24,976 bases of DNA from a virus. The stretch covers positions 1 to 24,976 of IMG/VR virus record IMGVR_UViG_3300021956_000073; one strand, written 5' to 3'. The notes beneath the pieces were generated by a model that had not been told where the DNA came from, ran no database searches, and saw only the letters and a list, made by a program, of their open reading frames with translations. A program made the position numbers and the translations under genes. This document shows, one piece after another, positions 12,266 to 18,367 of this stretch. Positions within the stretch are counted from its first letter, which is position 1; each line of letters begins with the position of its first letter.

Positions 12266-13459
12266 ATGGAAACCCAGGTGCAGCAATTCCGTGGGGTTTG
12301 GTATCCGCCGGAAATCTTTGGGTTATTGCGGGAGGGGCACATCAACGCCGGTGAGTTTGTCCTCATTGGCATCATCGACAGCTTCACCCGTAGTGGCGAG
12401 GGGTGCTTTGCCTCTAACGGCTACCTCGCCGGCTATATGGGTACTTCGGAAGAGTCTATACGGCGAATGTTGGCCAAACTAGAGGGCCTAAACGTCATCG
12501 CACGGGGTACAAACGACTCCAATCAACGGGTAATAATGACTGTGTGGAATCCCCCGATAGGAGGACCACAAATTTGTGGAGGGGGGGTCCACAAATTTGT
12601 GGACATAAGAGTATACCTTAAGAGCAAAGCTAAGCGCTTTGCTCAGACCGGGCCGGCTACACAACCCGAACAAACAAACACCACCGAACAAACAAACACC
12701 ACCGAACAAACCCCAACCCCACCAAACCCCAAAAAACAAAAAAAGATGCCATTCATACCAACAACACCAAAGGGCCAACCCGAGGCTATAGACCTTCAAT
12801 TGCAGGAACAACTACGCACCGCCCTACTCAAGACCATCCACCCCACCGGCGGCTATAGTGCTAGGGGTTGGGCCGGTGCCTTCCACCTCCTCCGGACCAA
12901 GGACGCAGTGCCCCTGCCACACCTGCAAGAAGTTCTAAATTGGTACTGTGAGAATATTGGGGGGCCCTACGTGCCCCAGGCACTATCTGCTGCCGGCTTC
13001 CGCCAAAAATTCAATGCCATTACCGCCGCTATGGAACGCGCCGGCGGGGCCGCGCCGGTGGTAACCCCGGAAGCAGAAGAAGTTTACCGGCGGCTATCGA
13101 TGTTGGGTTGGGGTGCGATCAGCTCTGACGTTCTACGCATCGAAATACAACGGACGATGGACACATACCGGGAATTAAAGGATAGAATCCTTATATTTGA
13201 ACCAGCACAGGGCACACCCCTTCACCAGTATCGTGTGATGCTATCCGAGCAATTAGAACCGGAAGCACACTTTGCCGAAAACTGGCTTCGCACTATCCAC
13301 CACCATTTCAGAACTAAGGAATACACCGACTTTGGGCGGTACCGATTCCGGGACGACCACCCGGATTACACGGCGCGGCAACGACATTGGGCGGAGGTGA
13401 ATTGTGGGCGGGCGGATTATTGGCCCCGGATGCTGGAGGCCATAAATGCAAATCCATGA
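12266..13459 (+). CDS. winged-helix replication initiator (lambda O/DnaD-like)
   Basis: A 397-residue protein with the layout of a phage replisome organiser. Residues 25-95 form a winged helix-turn-helix (GEFVLIGIIDSFTRSGEGCFASNGYLAGYM, then TSEESIRRMLAKLEGLNVI and a wing). A disordered linker (134-160) contains NTTEQT repeats and a Lys-rich stretch. The C-terminal domain (165-397) would contact helicase or primase. GAGGT about eight bases upstream marks the start. Position between primase and DnaB-like helicase supports the role. The DNA encoding residues 100-165 holds two palindromes, a hairpin and an A/C-rich repeat tract, like the origin inside lambda gene O. No specific family is named with certainty. 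Confidence 0.72.
   Translation: METQVQQFRGVWYPPEIFGLLREGHINAGEFVLIGIIDSFTRSGEGCFASNGYLAGYMGTSEESIRRMLAKLEGLNVIARGTNDSNQRVIMTVWNPPIGGPQICGGGVHKFVDIRVYLKSKAKRFAQTGPATQPEQTNTTEQTNTTEQTPTPPNPKKQKKMPFIPTTPKGQPEAIDLQLQEQLRTALLKTIHPTGGYSARGWAGAFHLLRTKDAVPLPHLQEVLNWYCENIGGPYVPQALSAAGFRQKFNAITAAMERAGGAAPVVTPEAEEVYRRLSMLGWGAISSDVLRIEIQRTMDTYRELKDRILIFEPAQGTPLHQYRVMLSEQLEPEAHFAENWLRTIHHHFRTKEYTDFGRYRFRDDHPDYTARQRHWAEVNCGRADYWPRMLEAINANP
12566..12602. repeat. pair of identical palindromes inside the initiator gene (candidate origin iterons)
   Basis: CCACAAATTTGTGG occurs at 12566-12579 and again at 12589-12602, each a perfect 14-base palindrome, with centres 23 bases apart and a run of seven G between. 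The second extends to an 18-base perfect palindrome (12587-12604). They are in the coding region just after the DNA-binding domain, where lambda-type origins carry their iterons. Encoded residues (GPQICGGGVHKFVD) differ between copies because the frame is shifted, so the identity is not due to protein repeats. Confidence 0.7.
12622..12644. repeat. 9-bp hairpin inside the initiator gene
   Basis: GAGCAAAGC at 12622-12630 and GCTTTGCTC at 12636-12644 pair perfectly around a five-base loop (TAAGC). It lies 18 bases after the second palindrome and just before the A/C-rich repeat tract. This is consistent with a structured origin or a single-strand priming site. It could also be fortuitous. Confidence 0.5.
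12666..12711 (+). repeat. 18-bp tandem repeat, about 2.6 copies, A/C-rich
   Basis: CCGAACAAACAAACACCA occurs at 12666-12683 and 12684-12701, with a partial third copy at 12702-12711. It encodes the NTTEQT linker repeats. The tract up to about 12744 is nearly free of G on the top strand and ends in A-runs (AAAAAACAAAAAAAG). This strong strand asymmetry resembles the easily melted segment next to iterons in lambdoid origins. Confidence 0.7.
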
Positions 13460-14855
13460 CCGTAGTGGTGACGAAGAGCGGCGGATCGTCATTGGTATGG
13501 TTGTGAGTCGCACGGTCACCGCTCGCATAGCCGGTATGTGGCCGGCACCGGGCGAACCGGGTCCGTTCGCAAGTAAGTGGGCCAACCTTGTGGGTCAGTG
13601 GTGTACGGTGTACTTCCGCAGATACGGGGAAGCACCCGGGGCAAATATCCGGGGTATGTTTGCCGCCTGGTGCGGCCGGCAGCAACGGGACAAGGACACA
13701 TTAGATTTAGTAGAGCGATTCCTTACGGCCATGTCAGAAGAATATGAGGCCGGAGAAGAACTCAATGCAGAATACATCATTGACATAGCCGGCAAGCACT
13801 TCACACAAACCCGGGCCCAGCGGTTGGCCGAGGTTATTACGGGGGCGATTGATAGCGGGGACCTGGAACAGGCGGTCACGGCCATAGCCGGGTTCCGCGC
13901 GGCCAGCCTTGGTGTGGGTGGGTATGTGGATGTGTTGCAAAATGAGGAAGCTATCCGGGCCGCCCTAGAGACGCAGGCCGGCAGCCTCATAACATACCCC
14001 GGTGCATTGGGTGAGTTTTATGGTAATGCTCTAGCACCGGATTCGCTCATTGCCTACATGGCACCGGAGAAGCGGGGCAAGTCATTTGTCCTGATGGACA
14101 ATGCCTGGGTAGCGATGGAGCAACGGCGGCGGTGCGCATTCTTTTCCATTGGCGATATGTCCCAGGACCAAATGCTCCGACGGCTCGCCGCCCGCATAGC
14201 ACGCCGCCCGCTCCGGGCCGGGCATATCGAATACCCTACCAAGATCCAGCGGTTGGGCACCGTGGACGAAGAGGCATTCATTGAAAAAGACACCCGGACA
14301 TGGGAGCAACCCCTTGATTGGAGGGAGGTGGTAGCCGGTGCGGACAAGGTCATGCAGCACCGTATCCGCAGCCGCCAATCATACTTCCGCCTAGCCACCC
14401 ACCCCTCCGGTACAATGAACGTAGCCAATATCGAAGATAAGCTATCACAGTGGGATGCGGAGGGGTGGGTGGCCGAGGTGGTTGTCATTGACTATGCCGA
14501 CATCCTAGCTCCGCCCCGTGGCCATGCGGAAGAGCAGGGACAGATCGACGCAACCTGGAGCCAACTACGGGGGCTATCCCAAAAACGACATAACCTCATT
14601 ATTACGGCGACCCAGGCAGATGCGGCGAGCTATACGGCCCGCACGCTAACACCACAAAACTTCAGCCGCGATAAACGGAAATTTGCCCATGTGACCGGTA
14701 TGGTTGGTATCAATTGCACCGAAATGGAGAAGCGGAATGGGGTGTTGCGGTTTAATTGGTTGGCCCTGCGTGAAGAGGATTACACGGTTAGCCGTTGCGT
14801 TCACCTGGCCGGGTGCCGGGCCATTGGGAACATTGCTATAAGGAGCTGCTGGTGA
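13446..14855 (+). CDS. DnaB-like replicative helicase (RecA fold)
   Basis: A 469-residue protein. The first 160 residues form a helical N-terminal domain (LDLVERFLTAMSEEYEAGEELNAEYIIDIAGKHF and on) comparable to the DnaB/phage Gp4 linker region. The ATPase core has Walker A APEKRGKSF (206-214; Gly-Lys-Ser 211-213), a GDMS segment (237-240) typical of DnaB-type catalytic Glu/Asp surroundings, and Walker B VVVIDYADIL (345-354). A later TATQADAAS segment is equivalent to motif H3. It would unwind DNA at the fork and work with the primase. GGAGG lies six bases upstream; it overlaps the initiator by 14 bases. The last about ten residues look irregular. Confidence 0.85.
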   Translation: MQIHDRSGDEERRIVIGMVVSRTVTARIAGMWPAPGEPGPFASKWANLVGQWCTVYFRRYGEAPGANIRGMFAAWCGRQQRDKDTLDLVERFLTAMSEEYEAGEELNAEYIIDIAGKHFTQTRAQRLAEVITGAIDSGDLEQAVTAIAGFRAASLGVGGYVDVLQNEEAIRAALETQAGSLITYPGALGEFYGNALAPDSLIAYMAPEKRGKSFVLMDNAWVAMEQRRRCAFFSIGDMSQDQMLRRLAARIARRPLRAGHIEYPTKIQRLGTVDEEAFIEKDTRTWEQPLDWREVVAGADKVMQHRIRSRQSYFRLATHPSGTMNVANIEDKLSQWDAEGWVAEVVVIDYADILAPPRGHAEEQGQIDATWSQLRGLSQKRHNLIITATQADAASYTARTLTPQNFSRDKRKFAHVTGMVGINCTEMEKRNGVLRFNWLALREEDYTVSRCVHLAGCRAIGNIAIRSCW

Positions 14856-15001
14856 TAACAATAGCCTTCTTCTATGGTATGGTTATCCTTGGTGGCCTAG
14901 CCTTCGGTATCGTCACCGCCCTGTTGGGGTTATTTGTCGCCGGGGTTGTTAATAGTGTGTCTTGGTTTGTGGGTGTTATCAAAAGGATTTTAGGCCAATG
15001 A
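14852..15001 (+). CDS. 49-residue membrane protein, GTG start
   Basis: A tiny, almost entirely hydrophobic protein beginning MITIAFFYGMVILGGLAFG and ending GVIKRILGQ, with room for two short or one long membrane segment. The GTG at 14852 overlaps the helicase stop (GTGA) and has AGGAG six bases upstream, which fixes the start against the upstream ATG at 14795. The next gene starts in its stop (ATGA). The glycine-rich helices and size would suit a holin-like or membrane-tether peptide, but nothing proves it. Confidence 0.65.
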   Translation: MITIAFFYGMVILGGLAFGIVTALLGLFVAGVVNSVSWFVGVIKRILGQ

Positions 15002-15237
15002 ATATGGAAGCAAAGCTACTGATCAAGGCGGCGGATAAACATGGACTACACCTTGAAGATGTAGCCACGTGCCCCTGGGCCCTGCGTGGTAGTGGTTTGA
15101 CGGCGGCCGAGGTCACCAACGGCGTGGTTCGCACCGCCCGCCGGTTAGTCATGGAACAATATGCCCGTTGGGGTGTGCGGCTCGCCGCAGCCGGCATACG
15201 GTTCACATACCAAACGCCCTATGGGAGCAAAACCTAA
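14998..15237 (+). CDS. hypothetical protein
   Basis: A 79-residue, mostly helical protein starting MNMEAKLLIKAADKHG. It has a CPWALRGSGLTAAEV segment and a basic helix (VRTARRLVMEQYARWGVRL). ATG at 14998 overlaps the previous stop; a second ATG at 15004 is possible. It is the last gene before a 145-base gap. Function unknown. Confidence 0.68.
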   Translation: MNMEAKLLIKAADKHGLHLEDVATCPWALRGSGLTAAEVTNGVVRTARRLVMEQYARWGVRLAAAGIRFTYQTPYGSKT

Positions 15238-15382
15238 GGGAATTACAACAACGGGCTTACAACTATTTTTGGAAACACACAAAAACTTCCGACGCCGCCG
15301 CCGATATAGTTGCATAGCCAACCACGGCCCAACCGGCCGCTACGGCAAAAACAACCCCCCAGTATCATTTGAGGTGAGTATC

Positions 15383-15955
15383 ATGCAGGTTACACGGAGT
15401 GCGGCCATCGCACTGTTTACCGCGATGGGTTTTACGGGAGTGGACAAGTGGGGCAAGGACAAGGTGCTCGAAAAGCTCAAGAACATCGATACCGTGATGG
15501 GCGAGCTGGACGAGGGCACCACACTCCCCAACAAGTTGGCCAAGTTGGTCGACGATCTTAAGGCCGCCGGAGAAGACATCCAGGTTACCGGAGACGCCAA
15601 GGCACCGGCCGCTGCCCCGGCCGCGCCGACACAGAAGAAGACTGCCGGTGGTGGAAAGGCTGCCGCCCCCGCCGCGAAGAAGCCGGCGGACAAGCCAGAA
15701 CCCAAGCCCGAGAAGACCGGCCCGGCCGGTGTGCGGGCCTCCCGCAGCCGCCCCTTCCTCGCCGGCGTGTTGGTGAAGAAGTACGGCCGCGATGCCGGTG
15801 TGACGGAAGCGATGGTTGCGGAACTCGATCAGGTGTACGGCACCGAGAACCCCACTGAATCGCTCTTTTGCCTGCGTAATGCGTGGCATGCGATCCGAGG
15901 GTTCAATGTGAAGGATACCGAGAAGGCATTGGCCCCGGCACCCGCCGCTGAGTAA
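15383..15955 (+). CDS. nucleoid-like basic protein with Ala/Lys/Pro linker
   Basis: A 190-residue protein with two small domains. The N-terminal helical domain (1-70; SAAIALFTAMGF, DKWGKDKVLEKLKNID, KLAKLVDDLKAAGE) is joined by a long Ala/Lys/Pro-rich linker (71-115), like histone H1 tails. The C-terminal domain (116-172) has GVRASRSRPFLAGVLVKKYG, then GVTEAMVAELDQVYG and ESLFCLRNAWHAIRGF. I recall this C-terminal pattern from planctomycete and associated phage proteins. GAGGTG lies seven bases upstream. Codons here favour C/G-ending choices (GCC, AAG, CTC) more than neighbours, and a strong terminator follows, suggesting an abundant single-gene transcript. DNA binding is inferred from charge. 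Confidence 0.8.
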   Translation: MQVTRSAAIALFTAMGFTGVDKWGKDKVLEKLKNIDTVMGELDEGTTLPNKLAKLVDDLKAAGEDIQVTGDAKAPAAAPAAPTQKKTAGGGKAAAPAAKKPADKPEPKPEKTGPAGVRASRSRPFLAGVLVKKYGRDAGVTEAMVAELDQVYGTENPTESLFCLRNAWHAIRGFNVKDTEKALAPAPAAE

Positions 15956-16010
15956 CGCCGCGCCGCCGAATTGTTAGTGAGCGACAGTAGTGGTTGGTTT
16001 GGTTACGGGT

Positions 16011-16061
16011 TCGCCGCCGTGTGTTAGCCATAGACGTGGCCGGGCACACGGCGGCGATTTT
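16011..16061 (+). terminator. strong rho-independent terminator
   Basis: A perfect 13-bp GC-rich stem (TCGCCGCCGTGTG at 16011-16023 with CACACGGCGGCGA at 16045-16057) is followed by TTTT. The 21-base loop can extend the hairpin through GCCA/TGGC. It lies 56 bases after the stop of the nucleoid-like gene and should end its transcript. Confidence 0.8.
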
Positions 16062-16063
16062 AC

Positions 16064-16155
16064 GAGCGGGTCGGTATTGGTAGGCCGACAAGCACCAAAG
16101 GTTCCTGCCCCGCCTAGGGTGTTTGTTATTGTAGGTTCGAATCCTATCCCGCTCA
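16064..16155 (+). tRNA. tRNA-like gene with enlarged, non-canonical anticodon arm
   Basis: The 5' end GAGCGGG (16064-16070) pairs perfectly with CCCGCTC (16148-16154), and A is at the discriminator position. The T arm is textbook: GTAGG, loop TTCGAAT, CCTAT (16131-16147). A D arm GGT-ATTGGTAG-GCC fits 16073-16086. Between them no normal 5-bp/7-base anticodon arm can be formed. Instead ACAAGCACC (16088-16096) pairs with GGTGTTTGT (16118-16126; one G-T), a nine-pair stem closing a 21-base loop. No anticodon can be assigned and CCA is not encoded. It may be a tRNA with a short insertion, a decayed tRNA or another tRNA-like RNA. Confidence 0.5.
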
Positions 16156-16269
16156 CTTTTACGAGACGACTGATCCCCGAACACACCCAATTACGGTGGT
16201 AGGGCCATTTTAGCCCATAAACCCACACCGAGGTTATGGCGGTGGTGTGTGTAGGCATAGCTGCCGCGT

Positions 16270-16355
16270 TTGGCCGGTGTGGCCACATTGAAGAAGACGC
16301 TAACCGCCGGTAACACGTTGTTAGTTTCCCACTCTTCCACACCGGCCAATTTTTT
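16270..16355 (+). terminator. terminator-like 13-bp hairpin with large loop and T6
   Basis: TTGGCCGGTGTGG (16270-16282) and CCACACCGGCCAA (16337-16349) are perfect reverse complements, directly followed by six T. The 54-base loop is large but can fold further (for example CTAAC/GTTAG around 16301-16325). It could terminate the tRNA-like transcript, or be an attenuator or structured leader before the PLP-enzyme gene. Confidence 0.55.
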
Positions 16356-16365
16356 ATTTGTGTTT

Positions 16366-16558
16366 TATTCATTTTGTGTGTCGCACAGGACCGCCCCGCT
16401 AGCCCCGAGGGCGAAGGCCGAAAAAATCAAAGCCAAGCAACACGACCCATAGGTAAGGTCTAGTACTCCCTGACTAATGGCGTGGCCGTCTGCAGCGGTG
16501 CGTAGGTTTCGGGGGATTGAGCAATGCCGCCCGTTCTGTGCGACACACAAAATGAATA
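16366..16558. repeat. 23-bp perfect inverted repeat enclosing 147 bases
   Basis: The arms 16366-16388 and 16536-16558 are exact reverse complements (core TTTTGTGTGTCGCACAG and CTGTGCGACACACAAAA). The right arm contains the ATG of the PLP-enzyme gene at 16552, so an RNA crossing both arms would bury the start codon in a stem. The enclosed 147 bases have no gene I can support. No flanking target duplication is visible, so a miniature mobile element is possible but unproven. Confidence 0.75.
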
Positions 16559-17403
16559 CGCAAGATTATACACCCGACTTGACACCCGTTGAGTATGCCC
16601 CAGAAAATGGTGTATACTACAAACGGGATGATTATCACCAAGTAGGTGGTATCCGTGGCGGAAAGGTGCGAGCCTGTTTGCGCATAATACACGAGGCCGA
16701 GATAAAAGCCGGGGGGCATGTGGGTGGCGTGGTAACGGCATCCGCCCGCAAATCCCCACAAATGCAAATCGTTGCCCGCCTCGCGGCCTACCGTGGCCTA
16801 CCGGCCCGGCTGCACACGGCTAGCGGGCCCAATACTCCGGAAATGGACGATGCCGTGGCTAATGGGGGTGTGTTAGTGCAGCACCGACCCGGGTATAACA
16901 GTGTGATATGCAGTAGGGCAGAACAGGATGCAAAAGACCTTGGGTATTGTTACATTCCCTTTGGTATGGAGCATCCCGTGGCTATGCAATGCACACGGGA
17001 ACAGGCCGCCGGGCTAAAACACACTCTGAAATGGGCAGGCAGCCATAATACAAAGGGCCCTCGCATTAAACGGATTGTCGTGGTATTGGGTAGCGGCATG
17101 ACCGCCGCCGGCATCCTTTGGGGCCTACGTGATATTGGCTGTACACTGCCGGTGGTGGGTGTGCAGATCGGTGCAGACCCACGGAAAAGGCTGAACAAAC
17201 ACGCCCCGCCGTTTTGGCACCAGCAGTTATCCATCATAACATCGCCCTATAAATATGAATCGGCAGCCACCCAATACGTTGGGAATGATAATGAAGCCGC
17301 TCAACTTGATCCACATTACGAGGCCAAGGCCCATTTCTACGTGGAACGGGGCGACCTATTTTGGGTTGTGGGTGTGCGTGCAGGAGCCCTAGAACATGAG
17401 TAA
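16552..17403 (+). CDS. PLP-dependent fold-type II enzyme (ACC deaminase/D-cysteine desulfhydrase-like)
   Basis: A 283-residue pyridoxal-phosphate enzyme of the tryptophan-synthase-beta superfamily. YYKRDD (22-27) and GGIRGGKVR (32-40) correspond to the substrate/PLP-lysine region, with K38 the likely Schiff-base lysine. TASARKSPQMQIVARLAAYRG (62-82) matches the S/N-x-x-R-x-x-A-x-x-A helix. VVLGSGMTAAGI (177-188) is the glycine-rich phosphate loop, and LDPHYEAKAH (252-261) matches the LDP-x-Y-x-x-KA motif. It likely acts on a small amino acid; the substrate is unknown, with amino-acid deamination or nucleobase decoration both possible. ATG at 16552 has no Shine-Dalgarno and lies in the inverted-repeat arm; an earlier ATG at 16477 would add a low-quality leader. 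Confidence 0.8.
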   Translation: MNTQDYTPDLTPVEYAPENGVYYKRDDYHQVGGIRGGKVRACLRIIHEAEIKAGGHVGGVVTASARKSPQMQIVARLAAYRGLPARLHTASGPNTPEMDDAVANGGVLVQHRPGYNSVICSRAEQDAKDLGYCYIPFGMEHPVAMQCTREQAAGLKHTLKWAGSHNTKGPRIKRIVVVLGSGMTAAGILWGLRDIGCTLPVVGVQIGADPRKRLNKHAPPFWHQQLSIITSPYKYESAATQYVGNDNEAAQLDPHYEAKAHFYVERGDLFWVVGVRAGALEHE

Positions 17404-17917
17404 GAGAAATCAGTTTCGCGCGTGGGTGTTTATTGGCATGGGAATTATCCTATCAGCGATTGCTACCCATGCGTGTGTGGGCTGCCGGCAACCATCTCGG
17501 CATTGGCGTCCGGCACCAAAACAAGAAACTACCAAAGAAAATACTGTGCCGGTCCTGTTTAATGGTGTACGGGCGTCTTGCTGGGATGTATGCAAGGCTT
17601 TACCAGATTACGAAGAAACATCCAAAATCCATACACAGGCCCAGAGCGCATTGCGTGTATGGCTTGCGGAACAGGGGCGATTGGCATCCAAAGAATCTAT
17701 CGAGAAATTGATGCAGCAGCACGCACAGCCCCATACGAAGGATATCCCGGGCTACGCTATGGAAGTCCGGGACGTTATAGAAGATGGTAAGATTACGGTT
17801 GCGGAGTTCAGCCGGCTACAAAGGTTGTGGGACACGGGCACATACCAAATACAAACCAAGGTGATGTTGGATGCTATGGGGCGGCAGTTTGCGGTACCCA
17901 CGGCACCGCGTGATTAA
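17396..17917 (+). CDS. membrane-anchored protein with EF-hand-like loop
   Basis: A 173-residue protein with an N-terminal anchor: a basic start (MSKRNQFR), then a hydrophobic helix at about 9-25 (AWVFIGMGIILSAIA), then cysteines (C27, C30). THAC is a poor lipobox. The exported part is polar; residues 126-137 (DVIEDGKITVAE) match an EF-hand loop at positions 1, 5, 6, 8 and 12 but have Ile at position 3. Similar EDGKIT-x-x-E segments occur in phage membrane proteins without proven calcium binding. GGAG upstream; overlaps the PLP-enzyme stop by eight bases. Function unknown. Confidence 0.72.
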   Translation: MSKRNQFRAWVFIGMGIILSAIATHACVGCRQPSRHWRPAPKQETTKENTVPVLFNGVRASCWDVCKALPDYEETSKIHTQAQSALRVWLAEQGRLASKESIEKLMQQHAQPHTKDIPGYAMEVRDVIEDGKITVAEFSRLQRLWDTGTYQIQTKVMLDAMGRQFAVPTAPRD

Positions 17918-17930
17918 AGGAGTTGTCGTT

Positions 17931-18143
17931 ATGCTTGCTAATATCCTCGCGCCAGGTGACCGCACAGTCAGTAATGCCCTGCTTGGTGCGGTTATTGGGT
18001 TTGCCCTTGTGGGGTTTGTTGCCTGGGTTATTTGCCAGGCGGTCGACCGGATAGCGGCAGACGATGATGATTGTTGTGAAGACGACGATGATATCGGATT
18101 CCCGCCAACAACCTATGACCGGGACGGTTATTACAAGGACTAG
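17931..18143 (+). CDS. small membrane protein with poly-acidic tail
   Basis: A 70-residue protein starting MLANILAPGDRTVSNALLG. A single hydrophobic helix spans about residues 15-37 (GAVIGFALVGFVAWVICQAV), followed by a striking acidic segment ADDDDCCEDDDD (residues 43-54) and a Tyr/Asp-rich tail. The start has an AAAGGAG site seven bases upstream, so the longer frame from 17871 is rejected. The acidic tail would face either the cytoplasm or outside; no partner is evident. Confidence 0.72.
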   Translation: MLANILAPGDRTVSNALLGAVIGFALVGFVAWVICQAVDRIAADDDDCCEDDDDIGFPPTTYDRDGYYKD

Positions 18144-18148
18144 AGTTT

Positions 18149-18367
18149 GTGTGCCGAATGCAATTACCGGTCCACGCCATACCGCAGATAATCCTTGGTT
18201 ACGCCCAATTTCGTTTTTGGCTTACTCCCGATAACATAAACGGGCCACTGGATGCGTTTTGGTTCTTTGTTGCACTGATGCTCCTTTATTTTGAAGATGG
18301 CCCTCCTACCGATAGGGAATGGAACGAGCTATGCGAATTGGTCGCGAAGATCTTCTCCGTACACTAG
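18149..18367 (+). CDS. hypothetical protein overlapping the clamp gene
   Basis: A 72-residue protein, GTG start at 18149 with AAGGA ten bases upstream; ATG at 18158 is an alternative. The sequence has an amphipathic start (LPVHAIPQIILGYAQFRFW), a hydrophobic helix (AFWFFVALMLLYF, residues 36-48) and an acidic helix at the end. Its 3' end overlaps the sliding-clamp start by 37 bases, so translation may be coupled. Function unknown. Confidence 0.55.
   Translation: MCRMQLPVHAIPQIILGYAQFRFWLTPDNINGPLDAFWFFVALMLLYFEDGPPTDREWNELCELVAKIFSVH

Noticed and set aside
12666-12711. CRISPR-like repeats
   Set aside because: The units are directly tandem with no spacers and code for the initiator linker.
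12488-12811. Leftward hydrophobic 107-codon frame (Trp/Phe/Gly-rich)
   Set aside because: It is the complement of the A/C-rich repeats encoding the initiator linker; composition explains the hydrophobicity.
16270-16452. Rightward 60-codon frame ending AEKIKAKQHDP
   Set aside because: It begins with TTG inside the terminator-like stem, has no ribosome-binding site and crosses one arm of the inverted repeat. A non-coding explanation fits better, although the Lys-rich end is mildly protein-like.
16366-16558. Insertion sequence or transposon ends
   Set aside because: The repeats enclose only 147 bases with no transposase and no target-site duplication; kept as an inverted repeat of unknown role.
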